From Paenibacillus glycanilyticus (GTDB lineage Bacteria > Bacillota > Bacilli > Paenibacillales > Paenibacillaceae): 64,000 bases of DNA. How positions within the stretch are numbered: the stretch's first letter is position 1; every line of letters begins with the position of its first letter. Below are positions 27,224 to 36,255 of the stretch, in pieces. Made by a program: the position numbers and the translations under genes. A model generated the notes under the pieces. The model worked only from the letters and a program-made list of their open reading frames with translations, ran no database searches and was not told where the DNA came from. The DNA lies in NCBI RefSeq assembly GCF_030161375.1, contig NZ_BSSQ01000006.1, positions 248,001 to 312,000 of the forward strand, read 5' to 3'.

Positions 27224-27426
27224 TTAGTTAGTTCTAGTAAGCCGTGGTCAAATCTATTTGCTTGTGGTAAAATATAGGTAATTATTGACCAAATAGGGCC
27301 GATTTCGGCTGTTTCGCATGATTATCCTGCATTTCGTGCAGGATATAACACTGTTACTGGGCTCTAATGCGCCAATATGATGTATTCGGTGCAACGTAGG
27401 CGGAAGGCGGAACTACAACTAACTAA
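27224..27426. repeat. 203 bp non-coding segment with 10 bp terminal inverted repeats
   Basis: TTAGTTAGTT (27224-27233) and AACTAACTAA (27417-27426) are perfect inverted repeats bounding a non-coding stretch. Inside is a hairpin (ATCCTGCA...TGCAGGAT, about 27323-27343) whose TCCTGCAT core recurs in the island at 41990-42184. No flanking duplication is obvious. It could be a small non-autonomous element. No gene is seen in 27171-27492. Confidence 0.5.
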
Positions 27427-27430
27427 TATT

Positions 27431-27473
27431 AAAAAAGCTGTTCCCCGCGGGACCCGCCGGGAACAGCTTTTTT
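27431..27473. terminator. Bidirectional terminator
   Basis: AAAAAAGCTGTTCCC (27431-27445) pairs with GGGAACAGCTTTTTT (27459-27473); a further GC pairing sits in the loop. It ends the minus-strand nucleotidase gene and has T-runs on both strands. Confidence 0.95.
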
Positions 27474-27492
27474 ACATGCTCGCGTGCCTGCG

Positions 27493-29304
27493 CTAAGCAG
27501 GCAGTTTGATCTGTTGCCCAGGGTAGATCAGGTTGGCGTTCTTGATATGGTTCAGGTCGCGGAGCTTCTGCCAAGTTGTATTGTACTTCTTGGCGATTGC
27601 CCACAAAGTGTCGCCTGACTTCACAACGTAAACAGCTGGCTTAGCCGGTTCCGGTTTTGGCTCAGGCTTGGAAGGCTGCGGCTTCGTTGGTTCCGGTTTT
27701 GAAGGTTCTGGCTTAGGGTCAGGTTTCGGCTCCGGCTGCGCAATAACTGGTGTTGCTGCTGCCGTAATCCGTCCCTCAACCTTTGGATTTGCCGTCCCAA
27801 GCTTCGCAATATATGCGATAAGCGCTTCGTCGAGCGAGCCGTACATACCCGCTTGCGGGTATTTGCTGAACATGGTGTACTCATCGCCGCCGGCTGCCAT
27901 GAAATCGTTGGTCGCAAGCAGATAGTCGGCTTTCAGATTAAGCGGCTTGCCGCCGACGGTGACGGAGTGGACGCGCTCGCCTTTAGGCTTGGCGGTATCG
28001 ATCTTAAACGTGATGCCGGATACTTGCGGGAATCCGCCTTTCGAATTCGGGTAATCGGATACGCCGGTCTCCAGAGCGGCTTTCACATCGGCGCCTTTTA
28101 CCTTCAGCGATACGATCTGGTTGCCGAACGGTAGTACCGTGATGACTTCGCCTTTCGTAATCGTGCCTTGATCGATGGAGGCGCGGATGCCGCCGCCGTT
28201 CGTAATCCCGATATCGGCGCCGGCTGCGCTGCGGATCGAGTCGGCGACCAAGTTGCCGAGATTCGTCTCGCTTGTGCGGACCTGGTCGCGTTCGCCGTCC
28301 AGCTTCACGCTGGCCGTGCCGACTTCTTCGGCGAGAATCGACTCTTGGCTTTTCTGAATCGAAGCGACAAAATCCGCGATTTCCGCATTAGGCGCAATAG
28401 CCGCGGCGGTATCTTTATTTTCGAGCTTCGCTTCCTTCTTCACGACTTTGCCGCCGTCCACCCATAGATCCACAACGCCCAGGTATTTCGTATATTCGCC
28501 TGCGCTTGCGATCAGCGTGTTATGGTCGGCATTCAGGCCATGCTCCAGCACGGTGTGGCTATGACCGTCGATAAACACGTCAATGCCGTCAACGGCTTTG
28601 GCGATCTTGAGGCTCGTATCGACGCTTGAGGCATCTTGGCCGATATGGCCCAGCGCTACGATGACGTCGGTCTGGTCTTTGAGCTCGTCCACTACCGCTT
28701 GCGCTTCTTTGGCCGGGTCGGTGAAGGTGAGGCCTTCGACGTTTTTCGGATGGGTCTTATAGGCGGTCTCCGGCGTAGTCAGGCCAAAAATCCCAACCTT
28801 CACGCCATCCACTTCTTTTATAATATAAGGCTTGAACAAGGACGACTTGTCTTTAGTTACTCTCACGTTGGCGCTGACAACGGGGAACTTCATCATCGAT
28901 TCCAGCTCGAGGAGACGTTCATAACCATAGTTGAAATCATGATTGCCAGGTGTGAACGCATCATAACCCATCTTGTTCATGACCTGAACGACGCTTTCGC
29001 CGTTCACAAGCGTTGCGAACGTTGTGCCGTGAGTCGCATCGCCGGCATCCAGCAGGAGCGTATTCGGGTTAGCAGCGCGGTAGCTGTCGATGATCCCGGC
29101 GAGCTTCGCATATCCCATTTCTCCCGAGGATCCTTCCACGGCGCGCGCATGAGTATCGTTGGTGTGCAGTAGCGTGATGTGCTTGGCGGAAGCAGGCACT
29201 GACGTATCTTCAGCTGCAAAGGCGGTACCGACGGAAGCGGCAAGAAGAGACGCGGACAGCAATGCTCCTGCGGCCCACTTCAATCGTTTAAGCTTGGTAA
29301 GCAT
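27493..29304 (-). CDS. Secreted 5'-nucleotidase/metallophosphatase with LysM domain
   Basis: 603 residues with a signal peptide (1-30, ending GTAFA-AED). The N-terminal calcineurin-like phosphoesterase domain has LLHTNDTHA (47-52), [18 protein letters not shown] and DGHSHT, all metal-binding motifs intact. A C-terminal 5'-nucleotidase domain (about 335-500, [20 protein letters not shown]) follows. A Pro/Lys/Glu linker (about 520-555) leads to one LysM domain at the end ([17 protein letters not shown]), which should hold the enzyme on peptidoglycan. GGAGGGA lies 6 bases before the ATG. Likely role is releasing phosphate and nucleosides from external nucleotides. Confidence 0.94.
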   Translation of the reverse strand: MLTKLKRLKWAAGALLSASLLAASVGTAFAAEDTSVPASAKHITLLHTNDTHARAVEGSSGEMGYAKLAGIIDSYRAANPNTLLLDAGDATHGTTFATLVNGESVVQVMNKMGYDAFTPGNHDFNYGYERLLELESMMKFPVVSANVRVTKDKSSLFKPYIIKEVDGVKVGIFGLTTPETAYKTHPKNVEGLTFTDPAKEAQAVVDELKDQTDVIVALGHIGQDASSVDTSLKIAKAVDGIDVFIDGHSHTVLEHGLNADHNTLIASAGEYTKYLGVVDLWVDGGKVVKKEAKLENKDTAAAIAPNAEIADFVASIQKSQESILAEEVGTASVKLDGERDQVRTSETNLGNLVADSIRSAAGADIGITNGGGIRASIDQGTITKGEVITVLPFGNQIVSLKVKGADVKAALETGVSDYPNSKGGFPQVSGITFKIDTAKPKGERVHSVTVGGKPLNLKADYLLATNDFMAAGGDEYTMFSKYPQAGMYGSLDEALIAYIAKLGTANPKVEGRITAAATPVIAQPEPKPDPKPEPSKPEPTKPQPSKPEPKPEPAKPAVYVVKSGDTLWAIAKKYNTTWQKLRDLNHIKNANLIYPGQQIKLPA

Positions 29305-29538
29305 CTAATCCCTCCACTATTTATTTTTCTTTTTTCGGGAGTACATATTCGGTGTTTTTCCGCAGATCTCCTCTTAAAAACATGTAAATTATCTGAAAAT
29401 TTAGCAAATTAGTCCTGAAGTCCTTTCCGTTCGCCTGCATCCATCAGGTTTCGACATCCATTAATTGTGTTTTTCGCACAAACGTTAGGGATCGTCGCTG
29501 CACATATGTCCAAACCTGGCGTCCTGCCTGCCGGGCGG

Positions 29539-29585
29539 TTGCCTTGGGGAAAGGGGACACGTATAATAGTCCTGAAATAATTTCA
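29539..29585 (+). promoter_or_regulatory. Promoter and palindromic operator for the deoR-deoC unit
   Basis: -35 TTGCCT (29539-29544), 17 bp spacer, -10 TATAAT (29562-29567), then the perfect palindrome TGAAATAATTTCA (29573-29585) at the expected transcription start. This is a likely operator for the DeoR-like regulator. The rest of 29305-29642 holds no gene that I can see. Confidence 0.65.
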
Positions 29586-29642
29586 CATTATAATGAACAT
29601 ATTCTCACCATACTAAGGCAACTCTGCGAGAGGGGAAGACGG

Positions 29643-30593
29643 ATGGAGGAGCTAAGCGATAAACGTTCGAAAATGATTGAAGCAGCCCGTATGTATTACG
29701 AGCTTGACTATAATCAGCAGGAAATTGCGAAAAAGCTTGGCGTATCGCGCCCGACGGTATCGCGTTTCTTGCAGCAGGCGAAGGAAGACGGCATCGTGGT
29801 GATTCGCATTATGGACCCGGCTTCCGATAACCAGGAACGTGCCCGGCAGCTCAAGGAACGTTTCGGGCTTAAGGAAGCGATTGTCGCTTCCGTGCCGAAA
29901 TACGAGGACGCCATGTGCAAGAAAGTTATTGGCGAAGCCGCGGCTAATTTTTTGCATGATACGGTGCAGGATGGCGATACGATTGCCGTCACTTGGGGAA
30001 CCACCTTATATGAAGTAGCAACAAGATTGCCGAACAAGCACGCGAAAAAGGTGAAGGTCGTCCAGCTGAACGGCGGAGTCAGCCACTCCGAGACGAATAC
30101 GTACGCGTATGAGATTGCGCAGCTATTCGCCAAAGCCTATCAGACGTCGCCATATCTGATTCCGCTGCCGGCGATCGTTGACCATGCGGTTGTGAAGCAT
30201 GCGATCGAAGCGGACAGGCATATCCGCAAAATCCTCGATATGGGCAAGCAAGCCAATATCGCGGTCGTGACGGTAGGAGCGCCGACGGAAGATTCGGTAC
30301 TGATCCGGGCGAATTATTTCTCGGACGAGGATCTTGGCATTATTTTATCCCGTGGCGTAGGCGATATTTGCTCCCGTATTATCGATATCAACGGGCAGCT
30401 ATGCAGCCAGGAGCTCGACTTAAGGACAATCGGCATCGACTTGAACGAGCTCAAGAAGAAAGAATGGTCGGTTCTTGTAGCCGGGGGTCCTAGCAAGGTG
30501 GAAGCGATCTATGGCGCATTAAGCGGCCAGTATACGAACACGCTAATTACCGACCAGATTACGGCGCAGCATTTGCTGGAGTTTAAGTCGTAG
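29643..30593 (+). CDS. DeoR-like (SorC family) transcriptional regulator
   Basis: 316 residues. An N-terminal helix-turn-helix (about 20-42: YNQQEIAKKLGVSRPTVSRF) precedes a SorC-type sugar-phosphate-binding domain (about 55-312, with VTWGTTLYEVA and VVTVGAPTEDSVL). This is the architecture of Bacillus DeoR, which is lifted from DNA by deoxyribose 5-phosphate. deoC lies directly downstream, which supports the same role here. The ATG at 29643 follows AGGGGAAG; the open frame from 29544 would start inside the promoter and is rejected. Confidence 0.88.
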   Translation: MEELSDKRSKMIEAARMYYELDYNQQEIAKKLGVSRPTVSRFLQQAKEDGIVVIRIMDPASDNQERARQLKERFGLKEAIVASVPKYEDAMCKKVIGEAAANFLHDTVQDGDTIAVTWGTTLYEVATRLPNKHAKKVKVVQLNGGVSHSETNTYAYEIAQLFAKAYQTSPYLIPLPAIVDHAVVKHAIEADRHIRKILDMGKQANIAVVTVGAPTEDSVLIRANYFSDEDLGIILSRGVGDICSRIIDINGQLCSQELDLRTIGIDLNELKKKEWSVLVAGGPSKVEAIYGALSGQYTNTLITDQITAQHLLEFKS

Positions 30594-30650
30594 TAAGTTA
30601 GAGTAAGTTAGAGTAAGTTAGAGCAAGTTAGAGAAAATTAGAGCAAGCCA
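30591..30650. repeat. 10 bp tandem repeats before deoC
   Basis: Six consecutive near-copies of GAGTAAGTTA with an exact 10 bp period, decaying towards the 3' end (GAGCAAGTTA, GAGAAAATTA, GAGCAAGCCA). It starts on the stop codon of the regulator gene and ends about 27 bases before the deoC ribosome site. Confidence 0.8.
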
Positions 30651-30688
30651 GAGTAGAGAACAGATGAAAGATTACTGGAGGATTGGAT

Positions 30689-31372
30689 ATGAGCAACCAT
30701 TTGTCGGCGCGCGATATCGCGGCATACATTGACCATACTGTACTGAAGGCGGAAGCCACGAAAGAAGAGATTATTAAGCTTTGCGCGGAAGCGAAGCAAT
30801 ATCAGTTCGCAACGGTGTGCGTGAACCCGGGTTACGTTGCGCTTGCGGCCAAAGAGCTTGCGGGTTCCGGCGTTGGCATTACAACGGTTGTAGGATTCCC
30901 GCTTGGGGCGAGCACAACCAATTCGAAAGCTTTCGAAGCGAAAGACGCCATTGCGATTGGCGCTACGGAAGTAGACATGGTCATTAACGTTGGCTTGATC
31001 AAGTCTGGCGACTTCGAAGCGGTGAAGCAAGATGTCGTTGGCGTTGTTGAAGCTTCCACAGGCAAAGCGGTCGTGAAGGTTATTCTGGAGACGGGCTTGC
31101 TTACGGATGAAGAGAAAGTTCGCGCTTGCGAGATCTGCAAGGAAGCGGGAGCCGACTTCGTGAAGACGTCGACTGGCTTCGGCAAAGGCGGAGCAACGGC
31201 GGAAGATATCGCCTTGATGCGCAAGACGGTTGGACCGGATTTGGGCGTAAAAGCTTCCGGAGGCGTGCGCGATCTGGAAACTGCAATGAAAATGATCGAA
31301 GCTGGCGCAACGCGTATCGGCGCTAGTTCGAGCGTTGCCATTGTAACCGGCGGCCAAGGCGAAGGTTACTAA
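30689..31372 (+). CDS. deoC: Deoxyribose-phosphate aldolase
   Basis: Splits 2-deoxyribose 5-phosphate into glyceraldehyde 3-phosphate and acetaldehyde in deoxynucleoside breakdown. It has [12 protein letters not shown] at the N-terminus, [20 protein letters not shown] and the Schiff-base lysine motif [10 protein letters not shown], then VKASGGVRD. 227 residues is normal. The ATG at 30689 has GGAGG (30677-30681) 7 bases upstream; TTG 30683 is rejected. In one unit with the DeoR-like regulator. Confidence 0.96.
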   Translation: MSNHLSARDIAAYIDHTVLKAEATKEEIIKLCAEAKQYQFATVCVNPGYVALAAKELAGSGVGITTVVGFPLGASTTNSKAFEAKDAIAIGATEVDMVINVGLIKSGDFEAVKQDVVGVVEASTGKAVVKVILETGLLTDEEKVRACEICKEAGADFVKTSTGFGKGGATAEDIALMRKTVGPDLGVKASGGVRDLETAMKMIEAGATRIGASSSVAIVTGGQGEGY

Positions 31373-31383
31373 TAGTTAGTGTT

Positions 31384-31414
31384 GAAGGGGCAGCCGGATT
31401 GCGGCTGTCCCTTC
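31384..31414 (+). terminator. Hairpin after deoC
   Basis: GAAGGGGCAGCCG (31384-31396) pairs with CGGCTGTCCCTTC (31402-31414) with one G-U pair and a 5-base loop. The T-run is short. Confidence 0.8.
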
Positions 31415-31468
31415 ATTTGGGATTGACCCTTTGCGGAAGAGCAAGGTATCATGAAGATAGTCGAACGG

Positions 31469-31495
31469 CCGGCTCGGTGGAGTCGGTTTTTTTGT
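31469..31495 (+). terminator. Second terminator, upstream of the SulP gene
   Basis: CCGGCTC (31469-31475), loop GGTG, GAGTCGG (31480-31486, one G-U), then seven T. Either a backup terminator for deoC or an attenuator in the SulP leader. Confidence 0.75.
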
Positions 31496-31571
31496 TTGCT
31501 TAAGGTTGGAAGATGAGGTGCCGGATCGAAAAAGCCGATCGGACGTTATCATAGATTAATTGAGGTGAACC

Positions 31572-32978
31572 ATGAGTTTGAGTTTGAACCATTCATGGCG
31601 GGAGCAGTGGACGAGTAACGCAAGAGTGAACATTTTGGCCGGTATTACAGCGACGTTGGCGCTTGTACCGGATTCGCTTGCGTTCTCGTTTATGGCTGGG
31701 GTCCCGCCGGTCGTAGGCATTTATGCTTCGATTTGTATTTTGTTAGTCATTACGTTTCTGGGCGGCAGACCGGGCATGATCTCGGCGGCTGCGGGCTCGA
31801 TGGCCGTTCTGATGCTGACGCTGGTCAAGGAGCACGGTATCGAGTATTTGTTCGCGGCAACGGTATTGACGGGTATTATTCAATTCCTGATGGGCGTGTT
31901 TAAGCTTGGGAAGCTGATGAGGTTTGTTCCCTCGGGCGTGCTGACTGGCTTCATCAACGCGCTGGCGATTATGATTTTCCTGTCGCAGCTGCGGTATTTC
32001 AAAGGCGAGTCCTGGATGATGTACGTACTCGTTGCCGTCACGCTAGGCATCATCTATCTCGTTCCGCGCTTCTTCAAGGCGATTCCTTCGCCGCTTATTG
32101 CAGTGGTTGTGCTGACTTTGGCGGTATGGGCGTTTGGCATGGGCGACGTGACGAGAATCGGCGATATCGCTTCGATTGACGCCTCGTTGCCGTCGTTCCT
32201 GCTGCCGGATATTCCGTTTAGCCTGGATACGCTCTGGATCATTCTCCCGTATTCGCTGTCGCTTGCGGTGGTTGGATATACGGAGACGATGCTCACGCAC
32301 AACTTGCTGGATGAGATGACCGGGGAGAAGACGGATAAGAACCGAGAGATGAAAGGGCAGGGGATTGCGAATATCGTCGCTGGATTTTTTGGCGGGATGG
32401 CAGGCTGCGCGCTTGTAGCGGAATCCGTTCTTAATGTGAAAATGGGCGGGAAAAACCGCTTGTCCACTTTAGTAGCTGCGCTATTCCTTCTGCTGCTCGT
32501 CGTGTTGCTCGGCGATTTGCTGTCGTTAGTTCCGATGGCGGCGCTGGTTGGCATTATGCTCATGGTCTGTATCGCTATCTTCGACTGGAGCTCCGTGTTC
32601 CGCATGAAGCGTCTGCCGCTTGGCGAGACGGTTGTGATGCTGGTGACGGTTGGCGCCGTATTGCTCACGCATGACTTGGCGATTGGCGTTGTAGCCGGCG
32701 TGTTCGTTAGCTTTATCGGCTTTGCTGTAAAAGCATCCAAAGTGCAGATTGACGACGAATGGAACGGTTCGACGCGGACGTACCGCGTGCAGGGCCAGCT
32801 GTTCTTCGCTTCGGCATCCGAGCTCGAAGAGCGGATTGCGCATGACTGCGAAGCGGAGGAGGTCCACATCGACCTCACCGGCACGAAGGTCTGGGACCAC
32901 ACGGCGAACCTCGCCGTCCGCAAGACGGTCGACCGTCTGCAGAAGAACGGCAAGCAAGTGACGGTTGTTGGCGTGTAA
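31572..32978 (+). CDS. SulP-family anion transporter with STAS domain
   Basis: 468 residues. About ten membrane helices (roughly 15-375) carry the SulP signature near the start (GITATLALVPDSLAFSFMAG), and a C-terminal STAS domain follows (about 395-468, with VHIDLTGTKVWDHTANLAV). It is shorter than classical sulfate permeases (about 550 residues) and resembles bacterial bicarbonate or sulfate carriers such as YbaR. GAGGTGA precedes the ATG. The transported ion is not predictable from sequence. Confidence 0.9.
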   Translation: MSLSLNHSWREQWTSNARVNILAGITATLALVPDSLAFSFMAGVPPVVGIYASICILLVITFLGGRPGMISAAAGSMAVLMLTLVKEHGIEYLFAATVLTGIIQFLMGVFKLGKLMRFVPSGVLTGFINALAIMIFLSQLRYFKGESWMMYVLVAVTLGIIYLVPRFFKAIPSPLIAVVVLTLAVWAFGMGDVTRIGDIASIDASLPSFLLPDIPFSLDTLWIILPYSLSLAVVGYTETMLTHNLLDEMTGEKTDKNREMKGQGIANIVAGFFGGMAGCALVAESVLNVKMGGKNRLSTLVAALFLLLLVVLLGDLLSLVPMAALVGIMLMVCIAIFDWSSVFRMKRLPLGETVVMLVTVGAVLLTHDLAIGVVAGVFVSFIGFAVKASKVQIDDEWNGSTRTYRVQGQLFFASASELEERIAHDCEAEEVHIDLTGTKVWDHTANLAVRKTVDRLQKNGKQVTVVGV

Positions 32979-33050
32979 AAACGTAGCGCGTTGGAGCGTA
33001 CACCGCGTGTTGTGCGGTGTAGTGCGAAGGCGCATAGATAGTTTGAATAG

Positions 33051-33083
33051 AGGCTGCTCCCTTTTGGGGGCAGCCTTTTTTTG
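33051..33083 (+). terminator. Terminator after the SulP gene
   Basis: AGGCTGCTCCC (33051-33061), loop TTTT, GGGGGCAGCCT (33066-33076), then a T-run. A second 8 bp hairpin (32999-33021) lies just before it. Confidence 0.92.
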
Positions 33084-33127
33084 TTATCTTTTTTGTCCTA
33101 CGTTGGATTCTCTCCAGTCATCCCCTA

Positions 33128-33838
33128 CTAATCGGTCCGTGTCTTGCTTGTGGCAAGCAAGACATCGAGCGGTTGATAGTTCGGCAGCCACTTTGTCGGC
33201 AGATGCTCCAGGCTTAGCGCGTATACGGATTTGAGCAGCCGAGATATGGAATGGGCTTGCTCCTCAATCAAGATCTCCTTGATCTCCGACGGTTTGGCAG
33301 GGACGGCATAATCCGTTCGATAGCCAAATTCGGCAAGGGAAACAAACATGGCGGGGCTTTTCCTGTAGTTGCAGCTACTCGGGAAGCGGGGGGAGCTGCC
33401 GGAGTCGTATTTGGATAATCGGACTGTATCCTGATGCTCCAGTAGTAACTCGCTTGCGTCGAACTCCAGTACAGCGAACGATTCCGCAGGTTCTCTCCGC
33501 ATGTAAGTCGTCAGCATTGCGAGGCAATCCCGTTTGGTTGGCCAGAAGAAGATATGCCGGTCAATGAAGGAGCGGAACTGTTCGACCGTACAATTCTCTT
33601 CCATCATGGCTTCAGGAATGCGAAGATGCGAATTGACTGTCATCGTGATTCCCTTGTAGTCGACCTCTGTCTTCGACAGACGGCGCTCACCTGTGGATTC
33701 CGGCAGCAAATGTTGGCTGGACCATATGGCGTCAAAGCGAGCGATACCTTGCAAGTTCGCTGCTCTTGTGAAATGAAAGGCGGATTTCCGGCCGCTTGAT
33801 TTCGTAATGTTAGCAATGGTTTGTTCAATATCCGTCAT
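33128..33838 (-). CDS. Uncharacterised 236-residue protein
   Basis: I do not recognise a named family with certainty. The N-terminus has AFHFTRAANLQGIARFD, followed by a loop with ERRLSKTEVDYKGITMTVN. The middle is rich in charged and aromatic residues (FIDRHIFFWPTKRDCLAML), then VRLSKYDSGSSPRF and NYRKSPAMFV. The early HFT motif followed by a helix and a short loop resembles the start of DarT/RNA-2'-phosphotransferase-like ADP-ribosyl folds, but no catalytic set can be confirmed. AAGGTGG lies about 10 bases before the ATG. It stands alone; no signal peptide or membrane segment. Confidence 0.82.
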   Translation of the reverse strand: MTDIEQTIANITKSSGRKSAFHFTRAANLQGIARFDAIWSSQHLLPESTGERRLSKTEVDYKGITMTVNSHLRIPEAMMEENCTVEQFRSFIDRHIFFWPTKRDCLAMLTTYMRREPAESFAVLEFDASELLLEHQDTVRLSKYDSGSSPRFPSSCNYRKSPAMFVSLAEFGYRTDYAVPAKPSEIKEILIEEQAHSISRLLKSVYALSLEHLPTKWLPNYQPLDVLLATSKTRTD

Positions 33839-33911
33839 AAGAGCGGGCCACCTTTGGGATCTTATCTATCGCAGTAGTATGTAACGGGATGACTGCGGCC
33901 TATACAAATAA

Positions 33912-33932
33912 AGCCCTCCACGAAGGAGGGCT
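33912..33932 (-). terminator. Terminator of the aldose-1-epimerase-like gene
   Basis: AGCCCTCC (33912-33919) and GGAGGGCT (33925-33932) form the stem; on the minus strand it is followed by TTATTTG. Confidence 0.85.
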
Positions 33933-33939
33933 CACTCAA

Positions 33940-34809
33940 CTATCGCTCGCAGCTGATCGTCAGGTTGGCGCTGAGCGTGCTGCCGGCTTCGACCATCACG
34001 AGCTCTTCCTGGCGGTTCAGCTCGCCGGTCATCGCCATCCATGGCTCGACGCAGACGAATGGCTTGTCCTGTACGGACCAGACTTGCACGTATTTGAAAA
34101 TATCGTCATACGTCATGCGCACGCGGGCACCGCCGCTAACCGGGAACGCGATCTCGCGTTTCTTGGCGCCAAGCAGGGTAACCGACTCCACCATGCCGTC
34201 CAGATCCAGCTCACCCGTATAAGGCTTTTCGACCATGTCGTTGTAGTCGAGGTAAGTCGTTGCGTCCGTCTCGTACGCAAGGTTTTTCGAATCGGCGTTG
34301 AAGTAAGGATGGAAGCCCGCATAGAACGGCATCGACGCCGTATCGGTCAAGTTGCGGTATTGCTGGCGGATATGAAGCTCTCCGTTCACCAAGGCATATG
34401 TAAAAGTTACTTCGAAATCAAACGGATAACTTTCCTTCGTCTGCTCATTGCTGCGCAGGACAATCGTAATCGACGCTTCGCCGTCGGTATTGGTGCTAAC
34501 TACTTCCCATGCGGAAGTACGCGCAACGCCGTGGTTAGCCATCTCGTACGACTTGCCGTCCCAGATGTAAGTCTTGTTCTCGAGTTGTCCGCAGATCGGG
34601 AACAGAATCGGATTGCCTCCGCGGATATTGGCCGTCGGATGTTCGAACGTTGCTTTATCCAGGTAGAACACCTCGAGTCCGTTCAGCTGGCAGCCAATAA
34701 CGATGCCGCCGCGCTCCGGACAGACAAGAATGCGGGAAGAAGTGCTTTCTTCGATTAGTTCATAAATCTTAAAAGTATCGGTGTAGCTGGTTACTTGAAA
34801 CTGGCTCAT
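33940..34809 (-). CDS. Aldose 1-epimerase family protein
   Basis: 289 residues with the galactose-mutarotase-like fold: RGGNPILFPICGQL, ANHGVARTSAWEV, the catalytic-site stretch FYAGFHPYFNAD and late VCVEPWMAMT. It interconverts alpha and beta anomers of sugars or sugar phosphates; this shorter subgroup (YeaD-like) may act on hexose 6-phosphates. AGGAGGG lies 5 bases before the ATG. Single gene between two terminators. Confidence 0.9.
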   Translation of the reverse strand: MSQFQVTSYTDTFKIYELIEESTSSRILVCPERGGIVIGCQLNGLEVFYLDKATFEHPTANIRGGNPILFPICGQLENKTYIWDGKSYEMANHGVARTSAWEVVSTNTDGEASITIVLRSNEQTKESYPFDFEVTFTYALVNGELHIRQQYRNLTDTASMPFYAGFHPYFNADSKNLAYETDATTYLDYNDMVEKPYTGELDLDGMVESVTLLGAKKREIAFPVSGGARVRMTYDDIFKYVQVWSVQDKPFVCVEPWMAMTGELNRQEELVMVEAGSTLSANLTISCER

Positions 34810-34860
34810 ATGGCCCTCCTATAGTCTAATATGTACTCCTATCATACCATAAACAAGCAA

Positions 34861-34886
34861 AAGGCTGTCCGCCAAGGGACAGCCTT
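34861..34886 (-). terminator. Terminator of the prsA-like gene
   Basis: AAGGCTGTCC (34861-34870) pairs with GGACAGCCTT (34877-34886). On the minus strand it is followed by TTGCTTGTTT. Confidence 0.85.
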
Positions 34887-34891
34887 CCGTA

Positions 34892-36052
34892 TTATTGAGC
34901 TGCGTTGCTAGCTTCAGCGCTTGCTGCAGGGCTAGCTGCGGAGCTTGCTGCAGGGGATTCTTCCGCTGCGGCAGGATCAAGCGTGTTGGAGATTTTTGCT
35001 TTTGCTTTCAGGTCTGCCATCCAGTCGGAGGACAGCTCGCTTACTTTTTGCGTAACCAGTTGGTACTTGATGTCTTCTTTTTTCTCTTCAAGCGTTGGCG
35101 TTGAAGCTGGCTTCTCATCGGTTTTCTTGATGATGTGGTAGCCGTAGCTTGTTTGAACAACGCCGCTGAGCTCGCCTTTTTTGAGTGCGAATGCCGCATC
35201 TTCAAAAGCAGCTTCCATCGTGCCTTTTGCGAAGAAGTCGAGGTCGCCGCCGTTGTCTTTCGTACCGGTATCCGTCGATTTCTCTTTCGCCAGTGTAGCG
35301 AAGTCTGCACCAGCTTTCAGCTGCTTCAGAATGTCTTCTGCTTCTGCTTTTGTTGCAACGAGGATATGCGAAGCGCGGATTTGCTCCGGCGTCGACATGG
35401 ATGCTTTGTTCTCGTCGTAGTATTTCTTGATATCGTCGTCAGTTACTTTTGCTTGCGGCTCAAGGATTTTGCGGATTTTCACTTGCACTTCCGCGTCTTC
35501 GCGCAGGCTGTCAACGGTCATGCCGTATTGAGCAAGCGCTTGGTTGAACTCGTCTTCGGAACCGAACGATTTCTTCAGGTTCTCGATTTCTTTGTCGACA
35601 TCCGCTTCCGTTACAGTAACTTTCGCATCGTCTGCAGCTTGGTCGATCAGTTCGTTCGTGATCATGTTATCCAATGTGGATTTGCCGCCTTGCTCCACGA
35701 GGGAATCATACAGCTTGTCCTTCGTAATTTTAACGCCGTTAACCGTTGCAACAGCTTTGGAGCCTGCTCCAAACGGAGGTTTGATCAATACGATAATAAG
35801 CACGACAGCCAGGATAGCCGATACCGCGATCCAAGCTTTGCCGCCGTTGCGGCCGCCGGATGAACCTGCGGGAGTCTGGGAAGTAGGAGCCTCTTTACGC
35901 TCTTCTTCTTGCTCAGCTTCCTCCTCATTAACCGCTTCTACCGCTTGATCGTCTTTGTTGTCATCTTCATAGACGAATTGTGTTTCCTTTTGCTCTGCAG
36001 CAGAGTCCAATTCCTCTTCTTCTCTTTTGTGCTGCGAGTCTTTGTTTTCCAT
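34892..36052 (-). CDS. Peptidyl-prolyl isomerase foldase, PrsA/SurA-like, membrane anchored
   Basis: 386 residues. An acidic cytoplasmic head (about 1-70) is followed by one membrane helix (about 72-92, AWIAVSAILAVVLIIVLI), an N-terminal SurA-like chaperone region, and a parvulin domain (about 225-315: IRASHILVATKAEAEDILKQL, GGDLDFFAKGTM, GELSGVVQTSYGYHII). Unlike classical PrsA it has no lipobox but an internal anchor, placing the foldase outside the membrane. The tail is Ala/Ser/Pro-rich. The ATG at 36052 is preferred over TTG 36058 because AAGGGAG lies about 10 bases before it. Confidence 0.92.
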   Translation of the reverse strand: MENKDSQHKREEEELDSAAEQKETQFVYEDDNKDDQAVEAVNEEEAEQEEERKEAPTSQTPAGSSGGRNGGKAWIAVSAILAVVLIIVLIKPPFGAGSKAVATVNGVKITKDKLYDSLVEQGGKSTLDNMITNELIDQAADDAKVTVTEADVDKEIENLKKSFGSEDEFNQALAQYGMTVDSLREDAEVQVKIRKILEPQAKVTDDDIKKYYDENKASMSTPEQIRASHILVATKAEAEDILKQLKAGADFATLAKEKSTDTGTKDNGGDLDFFAKGTMEAAFEDAAFALKKGELSGVVQTSYGYHIIKKTDEKPASTPTLEEKKEDIKYQLVTQKVSELSSDWMADLKAKAKISNTLDPAAAEESPAASSAASPAASAEASNAAQ

Positions 36053-36206
36053 TGTCAATAAACTCCCTTCAACAAAAAGGCACTATTTTTACAATCTTCA
36101 CCTACTATAACAAAACAATCACGGAAAAACCTTAATTCTAAATAAAAATATGTTGCATTTAGTCGCTTTTCGTATAATGGTATAAGTATACAAATATTAG
36201 GCTTTA

Positions 36207-36223
36207 GTCACATATGGTGTGAC
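36207..36223. promoter_or_regulatory. Inverted repeat upstream of the MHYT-GGDEF-EAL gene
   Basis: GTCACA (36207-36212) and TGTGAC (36218-36223) flank TATGG, a symmetrical site 33 bases before the start codon. It may be an operator for this gene or for the divergent prsA-like gene. A TATAAT-like sequence lies at 36173-36178. Confidence 0.45.
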
Positions 36224-36255
36224 CTGAGAACTAGTGACGGAAGGTGGGGAACGTA

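Noticed and set aside
33889..34758. 289-residue + strand frame opposite the aldose-1-epimerase-like gene
   Set aside because: Exact shadow of a recognised gene; no ribosome site and no recognisable family.
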